A stretch of 64,000 bases of DNA from Comamonas sp. B21-038 (GCF_022387135.1 NZ_CP092462.1:2108001-2172000), one strand, 5' to 3'; counted from the stretch's first letter, positions 45,647 to 54,747 are shown. Notes: generated by a model not told the origin, from the letters alone. Numbers and translations: made by a program.

Positions 45647-46667
45647 TTAGATTTTGGATCGGGCCTGCACCAGCGCCAGCTGCAGGCTGACCCGGCATTT
45701 GTAGGGCGTCAAGGCCACGGCCAGGTCGTTGCCTAGATCGGCCATCCTGGGCAATACTGCATCGCTGATCACGCCATCGCTGCAGCGGCTGCTGCGCCAC
45801 ACCGGCAAACCTTGCTGGCGTGCGCGCGCCATCGCATCCAGCAGCACCTCATGCACCGTGCCATTGCCGGTGGTTGCCACCACCAGGCCCTCCACACCCT
45901 GGGCCTGTAGCGCCTTCAACAGCCCCGGGCGCAGGCCAGCATGGCTGGTGACGATCTCCACCCACGGCCAGGGCGTACTGGCCGGCGCGGGCAAGGCAGC
46001 CAGCCATGCGCTGCCGGTGTAGCCGCCCTCCGTATCTGCTGCCTGCGGTGCATAGCCCTGGCGCAGGCGCACGTTCGTGCCATCCACCCAGCCCAGCGGC
46101 CCCTGTTCGCCCGATGAAAAGGCCAGCAAGCGGTGCGGGTGCACCTTTTGCAGCCAGCGCGCGCTGTGCAGCTCGCCCCCGCCGGTCACCGCGACCACCT
46201 CGCGCAACAGCGGATGGCCGTCCGCATCCAGCGCCGCAGCGGCGGCCACGGCATCCTTCAGATTCTGCGGGCCATCGGGCATCAAGGCATTGGCCGGGCG
46301 CATCGCACAGGTCAGCACCACCGGCTTGGCCAGGCGCCCTAAAACGCAATGCAGGAACCAGGCGGTCTCCTCCAAGGTATCCGTTCCGTGGGTGATAACA
46401 ACACCGCGTACCGCCTCGTCGCGCATTGCTGCATCGCAAGCCTGGAGCAGCGCATGCCAGACTTCGTCGCTCATGTCCTTGCTATCAATTTGCGCGATCT
46501 GCATTGCATCCAGCGGGCCCGCCGCAGCGGTCTCGATTCCGCTCACCCCCGCCAGCAGGGCCGCGACCGACAGCTGCGCCGCACGGTACTGGCCGGGATT
46601 CTCGGCATCATCGGCCATGCCGGCAATGGTGCCGCCGGTGCCGATGATCAAAAATTTTTGGCTGCAA
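45647..46667 (-). CDS. Asparaginase (type I-like), probable frameshift at the start
   Basis: Hydrolyses L-asparagine to aspartate and ammonia. The catalytic motifs are intact: IIGTGGTIAG (nucleophile Thr), THGTDTLEETAWFL (second Thr-Asp) and LTCAMRPANALMPDGPQNL. No signal peptide is visible. The reading frame has no good start: AGGAGG at about 46673-46678 is followed 6 bases later by TTG (46667), but TTG is in another frame. Removing one base from the adjoining A5/T5 runs at 46650-46659 joins them and gives a typical start (QPK-F/I-LIIGTGGT) and about 339 aa. Without that correction the true start is unclear. It diverges from lexA. Confidence 0.82.
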
Positions 46668-46687
46668 AGCTTGCCTCCTGCAAAAAA

Positions 46688-46722
46688 CTGGTTAAAAATA
46701 CAGGTACTGGATTGATATACAG
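46688..46722. promoter_or_regulatory. Two tandem LexA (SOS) boxes
   Basis: CTGGTTAAAAATACAG (46688-46703) and CTGGATTGATATACAG (46707-46722) both fit CTG-N10-CAG. They lie 19 bases centre to centre and 60-94 bases before lexA. Dual boxes at lexA are known in E. coli. The first is only about 21 bases from the asparaginase start on the other strand. Confidence 0.85.
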
Positions 46723-46781
46723 GTGTTGGAGTGCACGGCAGTTTGGCTGCCACCCGGCACCACAGATCACACGGAGATCTT

Positions 46782-47499
46782 ATGCGAGACCATCCCAAAC
46801 TCACCGCGCGCCAACAAGAAATTCTGGACCTGATCCAGACGGCCATCTCGCGCACCGGCGCCCCGCCAACGCGCGCCGAAATCGCCAGCAAGCTGGGCTT
46901 CAAATCGGCCAATTCGGCAGAAGACCACCTCAAGGCGCTGGCACGCAAGGGTGTGATCGAGCTGGTCAGCGGTACCTCCCGGGGGATTCGCCTGCAAAGT
47001 GATACCGTGCGCTCCATCAATGCGGCGCGCGGCACGCGTTTTTTCGTCGCCGCTGGCAGGCGTGTCCAACGCCACCGCCGGCCTGGGCCGCGTGGTGCAA
47101 GAGCTCGCCCAGCTGGCCCTGCCGCTGATTGGCCGCGTGTCAGCGGGCTCGCCCATCCTGGCGCAAGAGCATGTCGACCAGACCTATACCGTTGAAGGTG
47201 GCCTGTTCCAGCAGCAGCCCGATTACCTGCTGAAGGTACGCGGCATGTCGATGCGCGATGTCGGCATCATCGATGGCGATCTGCTGGCCGTCAAAGCCAC
47301 CCGTGAGGCCCGCAATGGCCAGATCATCGTCGCGCGCCTGGGCGACGACGTCACCGTCAAGCGCCTGCAGCGCACCAAGGATGGCATTGAGCTACTGGCC
47401 GAAAACCCGGATTACCTGCCCATCATCGTGCAGCCCGGCGAGCCCTTCGAGATCGAAGGCATCGCTGTCGGCCTCATCCGCAACACGATGCTGAACTAG
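46782..47499 (+). CDS. lexA: LexA, SOS repressor (frame broken by a single extra T)
   Basis: Repressor of the SOS regulon that cleaves itself when RecA is activated. The N-terminal winged helix ([40 protein letters not shown]) and the C-terminal protease domain are both present: cleavage site Ala-Gly in [14 protein letters not shown], Ser in [12 protein letters not shown], Lys in DVTVKRL. They are in different frames; removing one T from the six-T run at 47039-47044 restores [12 protein letters not shown] and a normal 238-aa protein. A GGAG lies 6 bases before ATG at 46782. Two LexA boxes lie upstream. Sequencing error is the likely cause. Confidence 0.92.
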
Positions 47500-47545
47500 G
47501 CCTAGCGGCCCTTCCGGCCACTTTGGCCCTTCCCTTTCTGCGCAA

Positions 47546-47590
47546 CCCCAGGTAGCGGGCGTTGTGGGCACCCGGCCCACAACCCTGGGG
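47546..47590 (+). other. Large two-part hairpin downstream of lexA
   Basis: GTTGTGGGC (47561-47569) pairs perfectly with GCCCACAAC (47575-47583), and the flanks CCCCAGG and CCTGGGG pair outside it. There is no T-tract, so it may be a weak terminator or a leader structure of the next gene, whose start is 54 bases away. Confidence 0.55.
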
Positions 47591-47643
47591 AATGCGCTCG
47601 CCTTGCGCAATCCTGCTGTCAGCCGTACACCAAGGAGTCTCCC

Positions 47644-48186
47644 ATGCTCGTAGCAGATGCATTGCGCGCGCTTGCGCCTTTTTCCCTCGTCGCTGGCCTG
47701 CCCTGGTTCCAGTCCATCCAACGCGCCATCGTCCGCAGCAGCCGCCGTCGCCCAGGTCACGGTGCCGCCAATGATGGCCAGCTTGCCGCCCAGGTGCACT
47801 GCTTTGCCACCGCGTCCAGCGCTGCCGCCCAGCGCGGTGCCGTGCAGCAACTGAGCCTGCTCGATGGCCCCAGCGCTCAGCCTGGCGCGGACAGCCCTGC
47901 CGATGAGGCCCCCGCACAGCGCCCCATCGACCGCATCCGTCTGCCGCGCAAACCCGCCGCGCGCCGCCGCCTCTCGGTGGGTGCACAGTCCCACACGCGC
48001 CCCTTCCTCTCCGTACAGCGCTGCAGCGCCCAGGCCGCCAATGATGCCCCCATCAAGATGTACTGGGCGCAACCGGCCAGCCTGCACCGCCAAAAGGGTA
48101 TGCGCTGGGCCATGTCCGGCAGCATGGCCGATATCTGTGCCGAGCTCGAACGCCTGGAGCGGCTGGAACATCTGCACGCGGTGTAA
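47644..48186 (+). CDS. Hypothetical protein
   Basis: A 180-aa protein of unknown function. The start is well supported: AAGGAG lies 6-7 bases before the ATG. The sequence is basic and low-complexity in the middle (QRAIVRSSRRRPGHGAAND, IRLPRKPAARRRLSVG) and more ordered at the end (GMRWAMSGSMADICAELERL, then ERLEHLHAV), where a helix is likely. There is no signal peptide. It follows lexA by 144 bases in the same direction, but no SOS box was seen in front of it. Confidence 0.6.
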   Translation: MLVADALRALAPFSLVAGLPWFQSIQRAIVRSSRRRPGHGAANDGQLAAQVHCFATASSAAAQRGAVQQLSLLDGPSAQPGADSPADEAPAQRPIDRIRLPRKPAARRRLSVGAQSHTRPFLSVQRCSAQAANDAPIKMYWAQPASLHRQKGMRWAMSGSMADICAELERLERLEHLHAV

Positions 48187-48407
48187 GCCGGTGCAAGCCC
48201 GGGCTGGTGCGTAGCGGCCAGCTTGCTGGTAGCTGCAGGGCGGCCGTCGATGGCATCAAAAATTGGGACAGCAAGATGGGCATGCTGCGGTGAGGCAGGC
48301 GCTGAGCGCATCGGTCATTACGGGCATGCTGGGCAGGCGCCAGGTTGGCGCCTGCCGTGCTTAGCCTTCAGCCCCAAGCTCTCAGCCACACATCCCCGGC
48401 TGCCGCC

Positions 48408-49076
48408 TCAATGCTGGCGGCTTTTTCTTGCCAGCCATTCGCTCAACGCGCGGCAGCGGCCTCCAGCGCCTGCTGTTTTGAAAGGCGCCAGCTGCTCACG
48501 CAGCGCATCCCTCGCGCCATCCACGGCAGCAGCCACCGCATCGGGCCCAAACACCAGCCCTTGCAACAACACAAAATGCACATTGCGGATGCCGATGGAG
48601 GCCAGCGCATAGCGCAGGTAAGGCGTCAAAAAGTCCTCCTGACGCGCCCGGGGACCTGCATGGAAGCCGCCGGAGCTCACCAACACCAAGGTGGGCCGAT
48701 CCTTCATCAATCCGATCTTGCCTTCGGGCGTCGATGCAAAGCTGCGGTGGATACGGATCACCTGGTCGAGCCAGAGCTTGAGCGTGGCCGGCACCGCAAA
48801 GTTGTGCATGGGGGTCAGAATCATCAGTAGATCGCTGTCTTCCAGCTCTTTAATCAGCGTTTCCGACCAGGCCAGCGCGGGCGCATCGGCGCTGGCATTC
48901 GAGGTGATTGCCAACGCATAGTCACGGCTGATGGGCGGTATGGGGGCCGCCACCAGATCGCGCTCCAGTAGCGGCTGCTGCGCAAGGCCCAGCTCCGCCA
49001 GCATGTCGGTCGCCAGTTGGTAGCCATGGCTGGCCTGGCCATGTGGGCCACAGTTCAAGAGCAAGGTACGGGTCAT
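48408..49076 (-). CDS. FMN-dependent NADH:quinone/azo oxidoreductase (AzoR-like flavodoxin fold)
   Basis: Cytoplasmic flavoprotein that reduces quinones or azo compounds with NAD(P)H. The 222-aa protein starts TRTLLLNCGPHGQASHGYQL with the phosphate-binding loop of the family; LLMILTPMHNFAVPATLKLW and LDQVIRIHRSF contain the flavin loop (PMHNF) and LVLVSSGGFHAG the second. These match AzoR/NQO-type reductases. It is the last of a three-gene cluster on this strand with a Rossmann protein and a carboxymuconolactone-decarboxylase-like protein, facing a MocR-type regulator. Confidence 0.85.
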   Translation of the reverse strand: MTRTLLLNCGPHGQASHGYQLATDMLAELGLAQQPLLERDLVAAPIPPISRDYALAITSNASADAPALAWSETLIKELEDSDLLMILTPMHNFAVPATLKLWLDQVIRIHRSFASTPEGKIGLMKDRPTLVLVSSGGFHAGPRARQEDFLTPYLRYALASIGIRNVHFVLLQGLVFGPDAVAAAVDGARDALREQLAPFKTAGAGGRCRALSEWLARKSRQH

Positions 49077-49138
49077 GGTTTGTCCAATCGTTTGAAAAAT
49101 TAGGCCAAGGTGGGCAGATTCCGCAAAGTTCTACGGCA

Positions 49139-49864
49139 TCAAACCGCCCGGGATTTGCAGACCCAGGCGGCGAGTGTGGTCCGCCCCAGGCGTGCGGGCC
49201 CCACGGGGACCAGGCAGTCATCGTCCAGCAGCGCGCCCCGGTAAGGCACATCGGCATCGCCTAGCACGGTGCGAGGATCGCCTTGCAAGCGCAGGTACTG
49301 CTGCACCCAGTCGGCCATCGCCATCTTCTGCGGGCCGGCCACGTCCATGCAGCCCTGTAAAGGCCGCGCCAAAGCGGCATCGGCCGTCTGCATCGCCAAG
49401 TCCTCTGCCGCCATCGGCTGCACCTGGGCCACGGGTATCGTTAGCTCGGCAGCTGCTGCGCCCTTGTGTGCCAGCTGCGCCAGGCTTTCGTACAGAGGTG
49501 CCGCACGCAGCACCGTATAAGGCGTGCTGCCTGCCTGGATCAGCTGCTCTCGCAACGCGATGGCATGGTAGTAATTGCTGCTCTGCAAGCGCTGCACACC
49601 CAAGGCCGACAGCGCAATATGGTGCGCCACAGCCGCAGCGGCAATGGCGGCATTCAGCTGGCGGCATGCGCGCGCCCAGTCCTGCAGCGCATCGGCCGTT
49701 TCCATCACAGGCGGCTCGCGCACATCGATCAGCACTTCAATGCCATGCAGCGCTGCTGGCAGCCTGGGGTCTGCATCGGCGACCACCGGGTAACCCAGTT
49801 GCCGCAGATTGCTGACCACCCTCGTGCCCAGCGGCTTGCAGCCGCCCAGAACCAGGATTTTCAT
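49139..49864 (-). CDS. NAD(P)-binding Rossmann-fold protein (atypical SDR/NmrA-like)
   Basis: A 241-aa protein with an N-terminal dinucleotide-binding start MKILVLGGCKPLGTRVVSNL (pattern GGxxxLG) and later SNYYHAIALREQLIQAGSTP, typical of the NmrA/atypical SDR group where the YxxxK of classical SDRs is lacking. LRAAPLYESL and MAMADWVQQYL follow. It could be an NAD(P)H sensor or an oxidoreductase. It starts 33 bases after the upstream gene, so an operon is likely. Confidence 0.78.
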   Translation of the reverse strand: MKILVLGGCKPLGTRVVSNLRQLGYPVVADADPRLPAALHGIEVLIDVREPPVMETADALQDWARACRQLNAAIAAAAVAHHIALSALGVQRLQSSNYYHAIALREQLIQAGSTPYTVLRAAPLYESLAQLAHKGAAAAELTIPVAQVQPMAAEDLAMQTADAALARPLQGCMDVAGPQKMAMADWVQQYLRLQGDPRTVLGDADVPYRGALLDDDCLVPVGPARLGRTTLAAWVCKSRAV

Positions 49865-49897
49865 AGGCCGCCTTGCGCCGTGCCGGGAGCTTGCGTC

Positions 49898-50335
49898 TTA
49901 AACGGGCATCTTGCGGAAGGCGATCGCAAAGCGGTTCCAGCTGTTGATCGAGGTGATCACGGCGGTCAGCTCCATCAGTTCGGCATCCGTGAAGTGGGGG
50001 CGCACGGCTTCCCAGACAGCATCGGGCACATGGTCGTGCGAGACAAGGGTCAGCGCCTCGGTCCACGCCAGCGCAGCGCGCTCACGGTCGCTGAAGAACG
50101 GGGTTTCGCGCCAGGCGGCGACAGTGGCCAGACGGCGGCTGGATTCACCGGCCTTCATCGCATCGGTCACATGCATGTCCAGGCAGAAGGCACAGCCATT
50201 GATCTGCGAGGCGCGCAGGCGCACCAGTTCCTTGAGCAGAATGTCCAGGCTGCCTTTGGCAATCTGGTTTTCCACGCCCAGCAGCGCTTTCATGATGGCG
50301 GGGTCAGCGGTGTAGAAGTCGAGTCGGGTTTGCAT
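49898..50335 (-). CDS. Carboxymuconolactone decarboxylase/AhpD-family protein
   Basis: A 145-aa protein of the AhpD-like fold, many members of which are alkylhydroperoxidases. The redox CxxC and proton-relay histidine are visible in NGCAFCLDMHVTDAMKAGES. GGAGATAG precedes the ATG at 50335. First gene of the cluster transcribed away from the MocR-type regulator; the three products suggest a response to electrophiles, quinones or peroxides, but this is inference. Confidence 0.88.
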   Translation of the reverse strand: MQTRLDFYTADPAIMKALLGVENQIAKGSLDILLKELVRLRASQINGCAFCLDMHVTDAMKAGESSRRLATVAAWRETPFFSDRERAALAWTEALTLVSHDHVPDAVWEAVRPHFTDAELMELTAVITSINSWNRFAIAFRKMPV

Positions 50336-50400
50336 ATCTATCTCCATCCAGGGTTGCGTCGGTGAATTCCGTTGCTGGCAGCCAGTATGCGATGGTCTTG

Positions 50401-50444
50401 GCCAAGCCAAAAGAGCCAAGAAATGCAAAAATGACTAGGCCAAG
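50401..50444. promoter_or_regulatory. Three direct GCCAAG repeats between divergent genes
   Basis: GCCAAG occurs at 50401-50406, 50415-50420 and 50439-50444 in the 123-base space between the AhpD-like gene and the MocR-type regulator. MocR/PdxR-type regulators often bind direct repeats in exactly such divergent intergenic regions, so this is a candidate operator. Confidence 0.5.
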
Positions 50445-50458
50445 ATAGGAGTGCCTGC

Positions 50459-51895
50459 ATGTCCGACCCCACCCTCCCCGTAAACGCGCTGCAGCTGCAG
50501 GTAGACCGCAGCCTGCAGCTGCCCATGTACCTGCAGATCTGCCAGCGCTTCAAGACCGCCATTGCGCAAGGCCATCTGCGCGCGGGCGACCGGGTGCCGG
50601 CGTCGCGGGCGTTGGCGGCCGAGCTGAACCTGTCGCGCGGCACCGTCGATCTGGCCTACCGCATCCTGGCCGATGAAGGCTATTTCCAGGTACGCGGGGC
50701 GGCGGGCACGGTCATATCACCGGGCCTGCCCCCCGCCGCGTCCGCAATGGCGCCGCAAGCCATTGCCCAGCCACCGGCCACCCACATCGTCGACTACGAT
50801 GGCCTGCAGCCCCGGCCGCTGCAGCTGGGGCTGCCGGCGATCGATGCCTTTCCGCGCAAGGTCTGGAACCGGCTGGTCACCCACCGCCTGCGCAGCAGCG
50901 AGCCCTACCGCCTGGCCTACCCCAACCCGCAAGGCGATGAGGAACTGCGCCAGCGCATTGCGGCCTACCTGGCGGTCTCGCGTGGCGTGACCTGCGTGCC
51001 CGAGCAGGTATTTGTCACCACTGGCCTGCGCAATACCTTGGAGCTGAGCCTGCGCAGCCTCGCCAGCCCCGGCGATGCGTTCTGGTTTGAGGACCCGGGC
51101 TATATCCTGGCCCGTCCGTTTTTACAGAATGCCTCAGTGCAGATCGTGCCGGTGCCGGTCGATACCCAGGGCATGCAGGTGGAACTTGGCCGGCAGCGGA
51201 GCCCCTATGCCCGGTTTGCGATGGTCACGCCATCCCACCAAAGCCCGCTGGGCGTGACCCTGTCGCTGGAGCGGCGCATGGCGCTGCTGGACTGGGCGCA
51301 TGAGGCCGGCAGCTGGATCATCGAAGACGACTACGACAGCGAATTCCGCTACCAGGGCCGGCCCCTGCCCGCCCTTAAAAGCCTGGACCAGCAGGACCGC
51401 GTGATCTACGCCGGCACCTTCAGCAAGGTGATGTTTCCGGGCCTGCGCCTGGCCTACGCCGTAGTGCCGCTGGAGGTGGTGCCACGCTTTCAGGCTGTCA
51501 GCTCCAACCTCAATGCCGGCTGCCCCTATCTGCTGCAGGCCAGCGTGGCCGATTTCATGGCCCAGGGACACTTTGCGCGCCACCTCAAGAAGATGCGGCT
51601 GCTGTACGCCGAGCGCCGCGAGGTGGCACAGCGCAGTTTTCAGCAGGTGCTGGGCGATCGCCTGCGCATTGACTTGCAGCCCGGCGGTCTGCATTTGCTC
51701 GGGCAGATTCGGGACAGCGACAACGACAGCCTGGTGGCCCAGCGCGCCCGCGCGCAAGGCCTGGCCACGCATCCGCTATCGCGCTGGTATATCGATGCCG
51801 CGCCCCGCCAAGGCCTGCTGATGGGCTTTGCCAATATCACCAGCGAGGCGCAGGCCTTGCAGCTGGCCGGGCAGATCCAACAAGCCTTCGGCTAG
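50459..51895 (+). CDS. MocR-family transcriptional regulator (GntR wHTH plus aminotransferase domain)
   Basis: PLP-binding regulator. The 478-aa protein has a GntR winged helix (LPMYLQICQRFKTAIAQGHL, then SRALAAELNLSRGTVDLAYR, residues about 20-85), a linker, and a fold type I aminotransferase domain (TTGLRNTLELSLRSL, EDDYDSEFRYQGRPLP) with the PLP lysine in AGTFSKVMFPGLRLAYAVVP. AGGAG lies 7 bases before the ATG. It diverges from the AhpD-like/SDR/azoreductase cluster, which it probably controls; pdxST genes are not adjacent, so PdxR is not supported. Confidence 0.9.
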   Translation: MSDPTLPVNALQLQVDRSLQLPMYLQICQRFKTAIAQGHLRAGDRVPASRALAAELNLSRGTVDLAYRILADEGYFQVRGAAGTVISPGLPPAASAMAPQAIAQPPATHIVDYDGLQPRPLQLGLPAIDAFPRKVWNRLVTHRLRSSEPYRLAYPNPQGDEELRQRIAAYLAVSRGVTCVPEQVFVTTGLRNTLELSLRSLASPGDAFWFEDPGYILARPFLQNASVQIVPVPVDTQGMQVELGRQRSPYARFAMVTPSHQSPLGVTLSLERRMALLDWAHEAGSWIIEDDYDSEFRYQGRPLPALKSLDQQDRVIYAGTFSKVMFPGLRLAYAVVPLEVVPRFQAVSSNLNAGCPYLLQASVADFMAQGHFARHLKKMRLLYAERREVAQRSFQQVLGDRLRIDLQPGGLHLLGQIRDSDNDSLVAQRARAQGLATHPLSRWYIDAAPRQGLLMGFANITSEAQALQLAGQIQQAFG

Positions 51896-51910
51896 CGGAC
51901 GAACGGCGCG

Positions 51911-52705
51911 TTAGCCCTTGAACTCCGGCGTACGCTTGTCGAGGAAGGCGCTCACGGCCTCACGGTGGTCGGCCGTCTGGTGCGCCAGCGCCTGGTAGGC
52001 AGCCGACAGTTCCAGCAAGGAAGCCAGGCTCTGGTGCATGCCTTCGCGCATCAGTTTCTTGGTCATGCGGGTGACCTGGGGCGGGTTGGCGGCAATCTCG
52101 CTGGCCAGTGCGTTGGCGGCGTTCAGCAGTTCCTCGGGCGGCACCACCTGCGACACCAGACCCCACTGCAACGCGGTGGCAGCGTCGATCATGCGGCCGG
52201 TCAGCGACAGCTCGGCCGCGCGCGCCATGCCAATCACCCGGGGCAGCAGCCAGGCACCGCCATCGCCGGGGATGATGCCCATCTTGACAAAGCTCTCGGC
52301 AAACCTGGCCTTGTCCGAGGCCACACGCAGATCGCACATGCACGCCAGGTCCAGGCCCGCACCGACGGCCGCGCCATTGATGGCGGCGATGGTGGGTACT
52401 TCCAGGTTGAACAGCGCCAGCGGCAGGCGCTGGATGCCACCGCGGTAGTCATCGCGGATGCGCATGCCATCGACATCGCCAAAGGACTGCTGCTGCATGG
52501 TCTTGATGTCGCCGCCCGACGAGAACGCGGGGCCCTCGCCCGTCAGGATCACCGCGCGCACACTGCTGTCGGCCGCAATCCGCTCGCAGGCGGCCAGGAT
52601 CTCGGCCACCGCCGTGTTGCCGGTCAGCGGGTTGCGGCGCTCGGGCTGGCACATCGTCAGGGTGACGACATGGCCTTGCTGTTCGTAGTTCAAAAATGCA
52701 GTCAT
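51911..52705 (-). CDS. Enoyl-CoA hydratase/isomerase family protein
   Basis: Crotonase-fold enzyme of 264 aa acting on an acyl-CoA. The oxyanion-hole segments are present: AFSSGGDIKTMQQQSFG and INGAAVGAGLDLACMCDLRV. KMGIIPGDGGAWLLPRVIGM places Gly/Asp where hydratases usually have a catalytic Glu (G-G pattern altered), so hydratase activity is uncertain. Convergent with the MocR gene and separated from the Bug-type gene by about 200 bases. Substrate unknown. Confidence 0.87.
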   Translation of the reverse strand: MTAFLNYEQQGHVVTLTMCQPERRNPLTGNTAVAEILAACERIAADSSVRAVILTGEGPAFSSGGDIKTMQQQSFGDVDGMRIRDDYRGGIQRLPLALFNLEVPTIAAINGAAVGAGLDLACMCDLRVASDKARFAESFVKMGIIPGDGGAWLLPRVIGMARAAELSLTGRMIDAATALQWGLVSQVVPPEELLNAANALASEIAANPPQVTRMTKKLMREGMHQSLASLLELSAAYQALAHQTADHREAVSAFLDKRTPEFKG

Positions 52706-52914
52706 GGAAAGGGCTCCTGGTTCCGGTAGGTCTCGATGCAGTCAGCGCTGTGCGCCTCACGGGCCAGCATACGGGTAAAGGCCACATGCGACTGCATATC
52801 AGCTGAGTGCAATTTGGTATTGGACGCTGCCCAAAAACGGCCCTAGCCTGCATGGATGCTGGGGCAGGCAGCCCCCCACATGCCCATAACTAGATGCTGC
52901 CTAGGAGACAGTTG

Positions 52915-53904
52915 ATGCCCGTATCCCGACGCCAGTTCCACCACCGTCTTGTGCAATGGGGCGCGGCCGCCAGCCTGGCCAGCCCCTGGCTGGCGCGCGG
53001 GGCCGATGCCCCCTTGCGCTGGGTCGTGCCCTACCCCGCAGGCGGTGCAGCCGACCAGATCACGCGCATCGTCGCCCAGGATGTGGGCCAGAGCAGCGGG
53101 CAACCCATCGTCATCGAGAACAAGGCCGGCGCCGCCGGCATGATTGCCGCCGAGACCGCACTGCGCGCACCCGCCGACGGGCTCACCTTCTTCGTCGGAT
53201 CCAATGCGCCGCTGGTCATCAACAGCGCCATCTACGCCAAGATGAGCTACGACCCGGTCAAGGATTTTGTGCCCGTCGCAGGCCTGGGCAAGGCGCCTTT
53301 GCTGCTGGTCACCCGCAAGGACCTGGGCGCCAGCGATCTGCGCGCACTGATCGCGCTGGCCCAGCAGGCACAGCGCCAGGGCAAGACGCTCAGCATGGGG
53401 TCGGCCGGCAGCGGCAACATCACCCATCTGGCGGGCGAATACGCCAGCGAGCGCATGGGTTTCCAGGTCACCCATGTGCCGTTCTCCGGCAGTGCGCCGG
53501 CCATCACCAGCATGATGGGCGGCAATGTGGACATCATGTTCGACGCGCTGCCCTCGTGCATGCAGCAGGCGATGGGCGGGCGCATCGTGCCGCTGGCGCT
53601 GCTGGACAAGCAGCGTTTTGCAGCGCTGCCCCAGGTGCCCACGCTGGCCGAGCTGGGCTTTGGCGATACCGAGGCCAGCGCCTGGTTTGGCGTGGTGGCC
53701 CGCAGCGGCACACCGGCCGACGCGGTGGCGCGCATGGCACGCGCCATCCACCAGTCCCTCGCCAAGCCTGAGGTGCAGGAGCGCCTGCGTCGCATAGGTG
53801 CGCAGCCGATGGCGGGCAGCACCGCAGAATGGGGGCAGTTTGTAGCCTCGGAGCGCGAACGCTGGATACCGGTGGCCCAGAAACTGGGCATTCGTGCCGA
53901 ATAA
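52915..53904 (+). CDS. Bug/TctC-family tripartite tricarboxylate transporter substrate-binding protein
   Basis: Periplasmic binding protein of the Bug group, greatly expanded in Comamonadaceae and Burkholderiales. The 329-aa product has a leader with twin arginine (PVSRRQFHHRLVQWGAAASL) and a mature start LRWVVPYPAGGAADQITRIV, then VIENKAGAAGMIAAETALRA, the family signature. AGGAG lies 7 bases before the ATG at 52915. No TctA/TctB membrane genes are nearby, as is common for orphan Bug proteins. It precedes an enoyl-CoA hydratase gene, so it may capture an acid degraded through CoA esters. Confidence 0.9.
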   Translation: MPVSRRQFHHRLVQWGAAASLASPWLARGADAPLRWVVPYPAGGAADQITRIVAQDVGQSSGQPIVIENKAGAAGMIAAETALRAPADGLTFFVGSNAPLVINSAIYAKMSYDPVKDFVPVAGLGKAPLLLVTRKDLGASDLRALIALAQQAQRQGKTLSMGSAGSGNITHLAGEYASERMGFQVTHVPFSGSAPAITSMMGGNVDIMFDALPSCMQQAMGGRIVPLALLDKQRFAALPQVPTLAELGFGDTEASAWFGVVARSGTPADAVARMARAIHQSLAKPEVQERLRRIGAQPMAGSTAEWGQFVASERERWIPVAQKLGIRAE

Positions 53905-53958
53905 CCCCCGCTCCCGCTGCTGGCCCGCCTTACCGCTTTATTTTGAAAACCGACTGAT

Positions 53959-54747
53959 ATGACCGCCCTGACCCTGAGCATGCATGGCACCACCGCCGTG
54001 CTGACGATGAACCGCCCCCAGGCCCGCAACGCGCTCGACGAGCAGATGCGCGAAGATTTCACCCGCCTCATCCCCCAGGTGCGCGATGACCGCGCCATCA
54101 AGGCGGTGGTGCTGACGGGTGCCGGTGGCCATTTCTGCGCCGGTGGCGACATCAAGAGCATGCAGGCCACTGTCGCCGGCAAGCAGGATGTGTTTGACAG
54201 CCGCAACCGCATGCTGGGCCTGCACCGCTGGTTTGATGCGCTGCTGGACATGGAAAAGCCCGTCATCACCGCCGTGCAAGGCAGCGCCTTTGGCGCCGGC
54301 CTGTCGCTGGCGCTGGCGGGTGATTTTGTGCTGGCTGCGCCCTCTGCCAAGTTCTGCTGCGTGTTTGCCAAGATCGGCTTTGTGCCTGACCTGGCCGGCA
54401 TGTACTTGCTGCCGCGCCTGGTGGGTCTGCAGGCAGCCAAGGAGCTGGCCTTTACCGCCCGCGTCGTGGCCGCCCCGGAGGCCCAGCAGATGGGCATGGT
54501 CTACAAGATCGGTAGCGAAGACGTGCTGGCTGACGCACTGGCCTTTGCCGAGCGCTTTGCCAGCGCACCGACCGAGGCCATGGGCTACACCAAACGCGTG
54601 ATGAACCGCGCGTTTGAGACCCAGCGCGACGAGATCTACCAGCAAGAAGCACTGGCCCAGACGCTGTGCCGCGAAAGCGCCTTCCACCAGGAGGCCATTG
54701 CCCGCTTTGTCGGCAAGCAGCCGCCGCTGTTCCAGTGGCAGGATTGA
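53959..54747 (+). CDS. Enoyl-CoA hydratase/isomerase family protein
   Basis: Crotonase-fold protein of 262 aa. It has HFCAGGDIKSMQATVAG and VQGSAFGAGLSLALAGDFVL for the oxyanion hole, and FAKIGFVPDLAGMYLLPRLV, where the position of one catalytic glutamate is Asp. It lies 54 bases after the Bug-type gene in the same direction and is probably co-transcribed. It may belong to degradation of an aromatic or branched acid, but no other pathway genes are present. Confidence 0.88.
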   Translation: MTALTLSMHGTTAVLTMNRPQARNALDEQMREDFTRLIPQVRDDRAIKAVVLTGAGGHFCAGGDIKSMQATVAGKQDVFDSRNRMLGLHRWFDALLDMEKPVITAVQGSAFGAGLSLALAGDFVLAAPSAKFCCVFAKIGFVPDLAGMYLLPRLVGLQAAKELAFTARVVAAPEAQQMGMVYKIGSEDVLADALAFAERFASAPTEAMGYTKRVMNRAFETQRDEIYQQEALAQTLCRESAFHQEAIARFVGKQPPLFQWQD

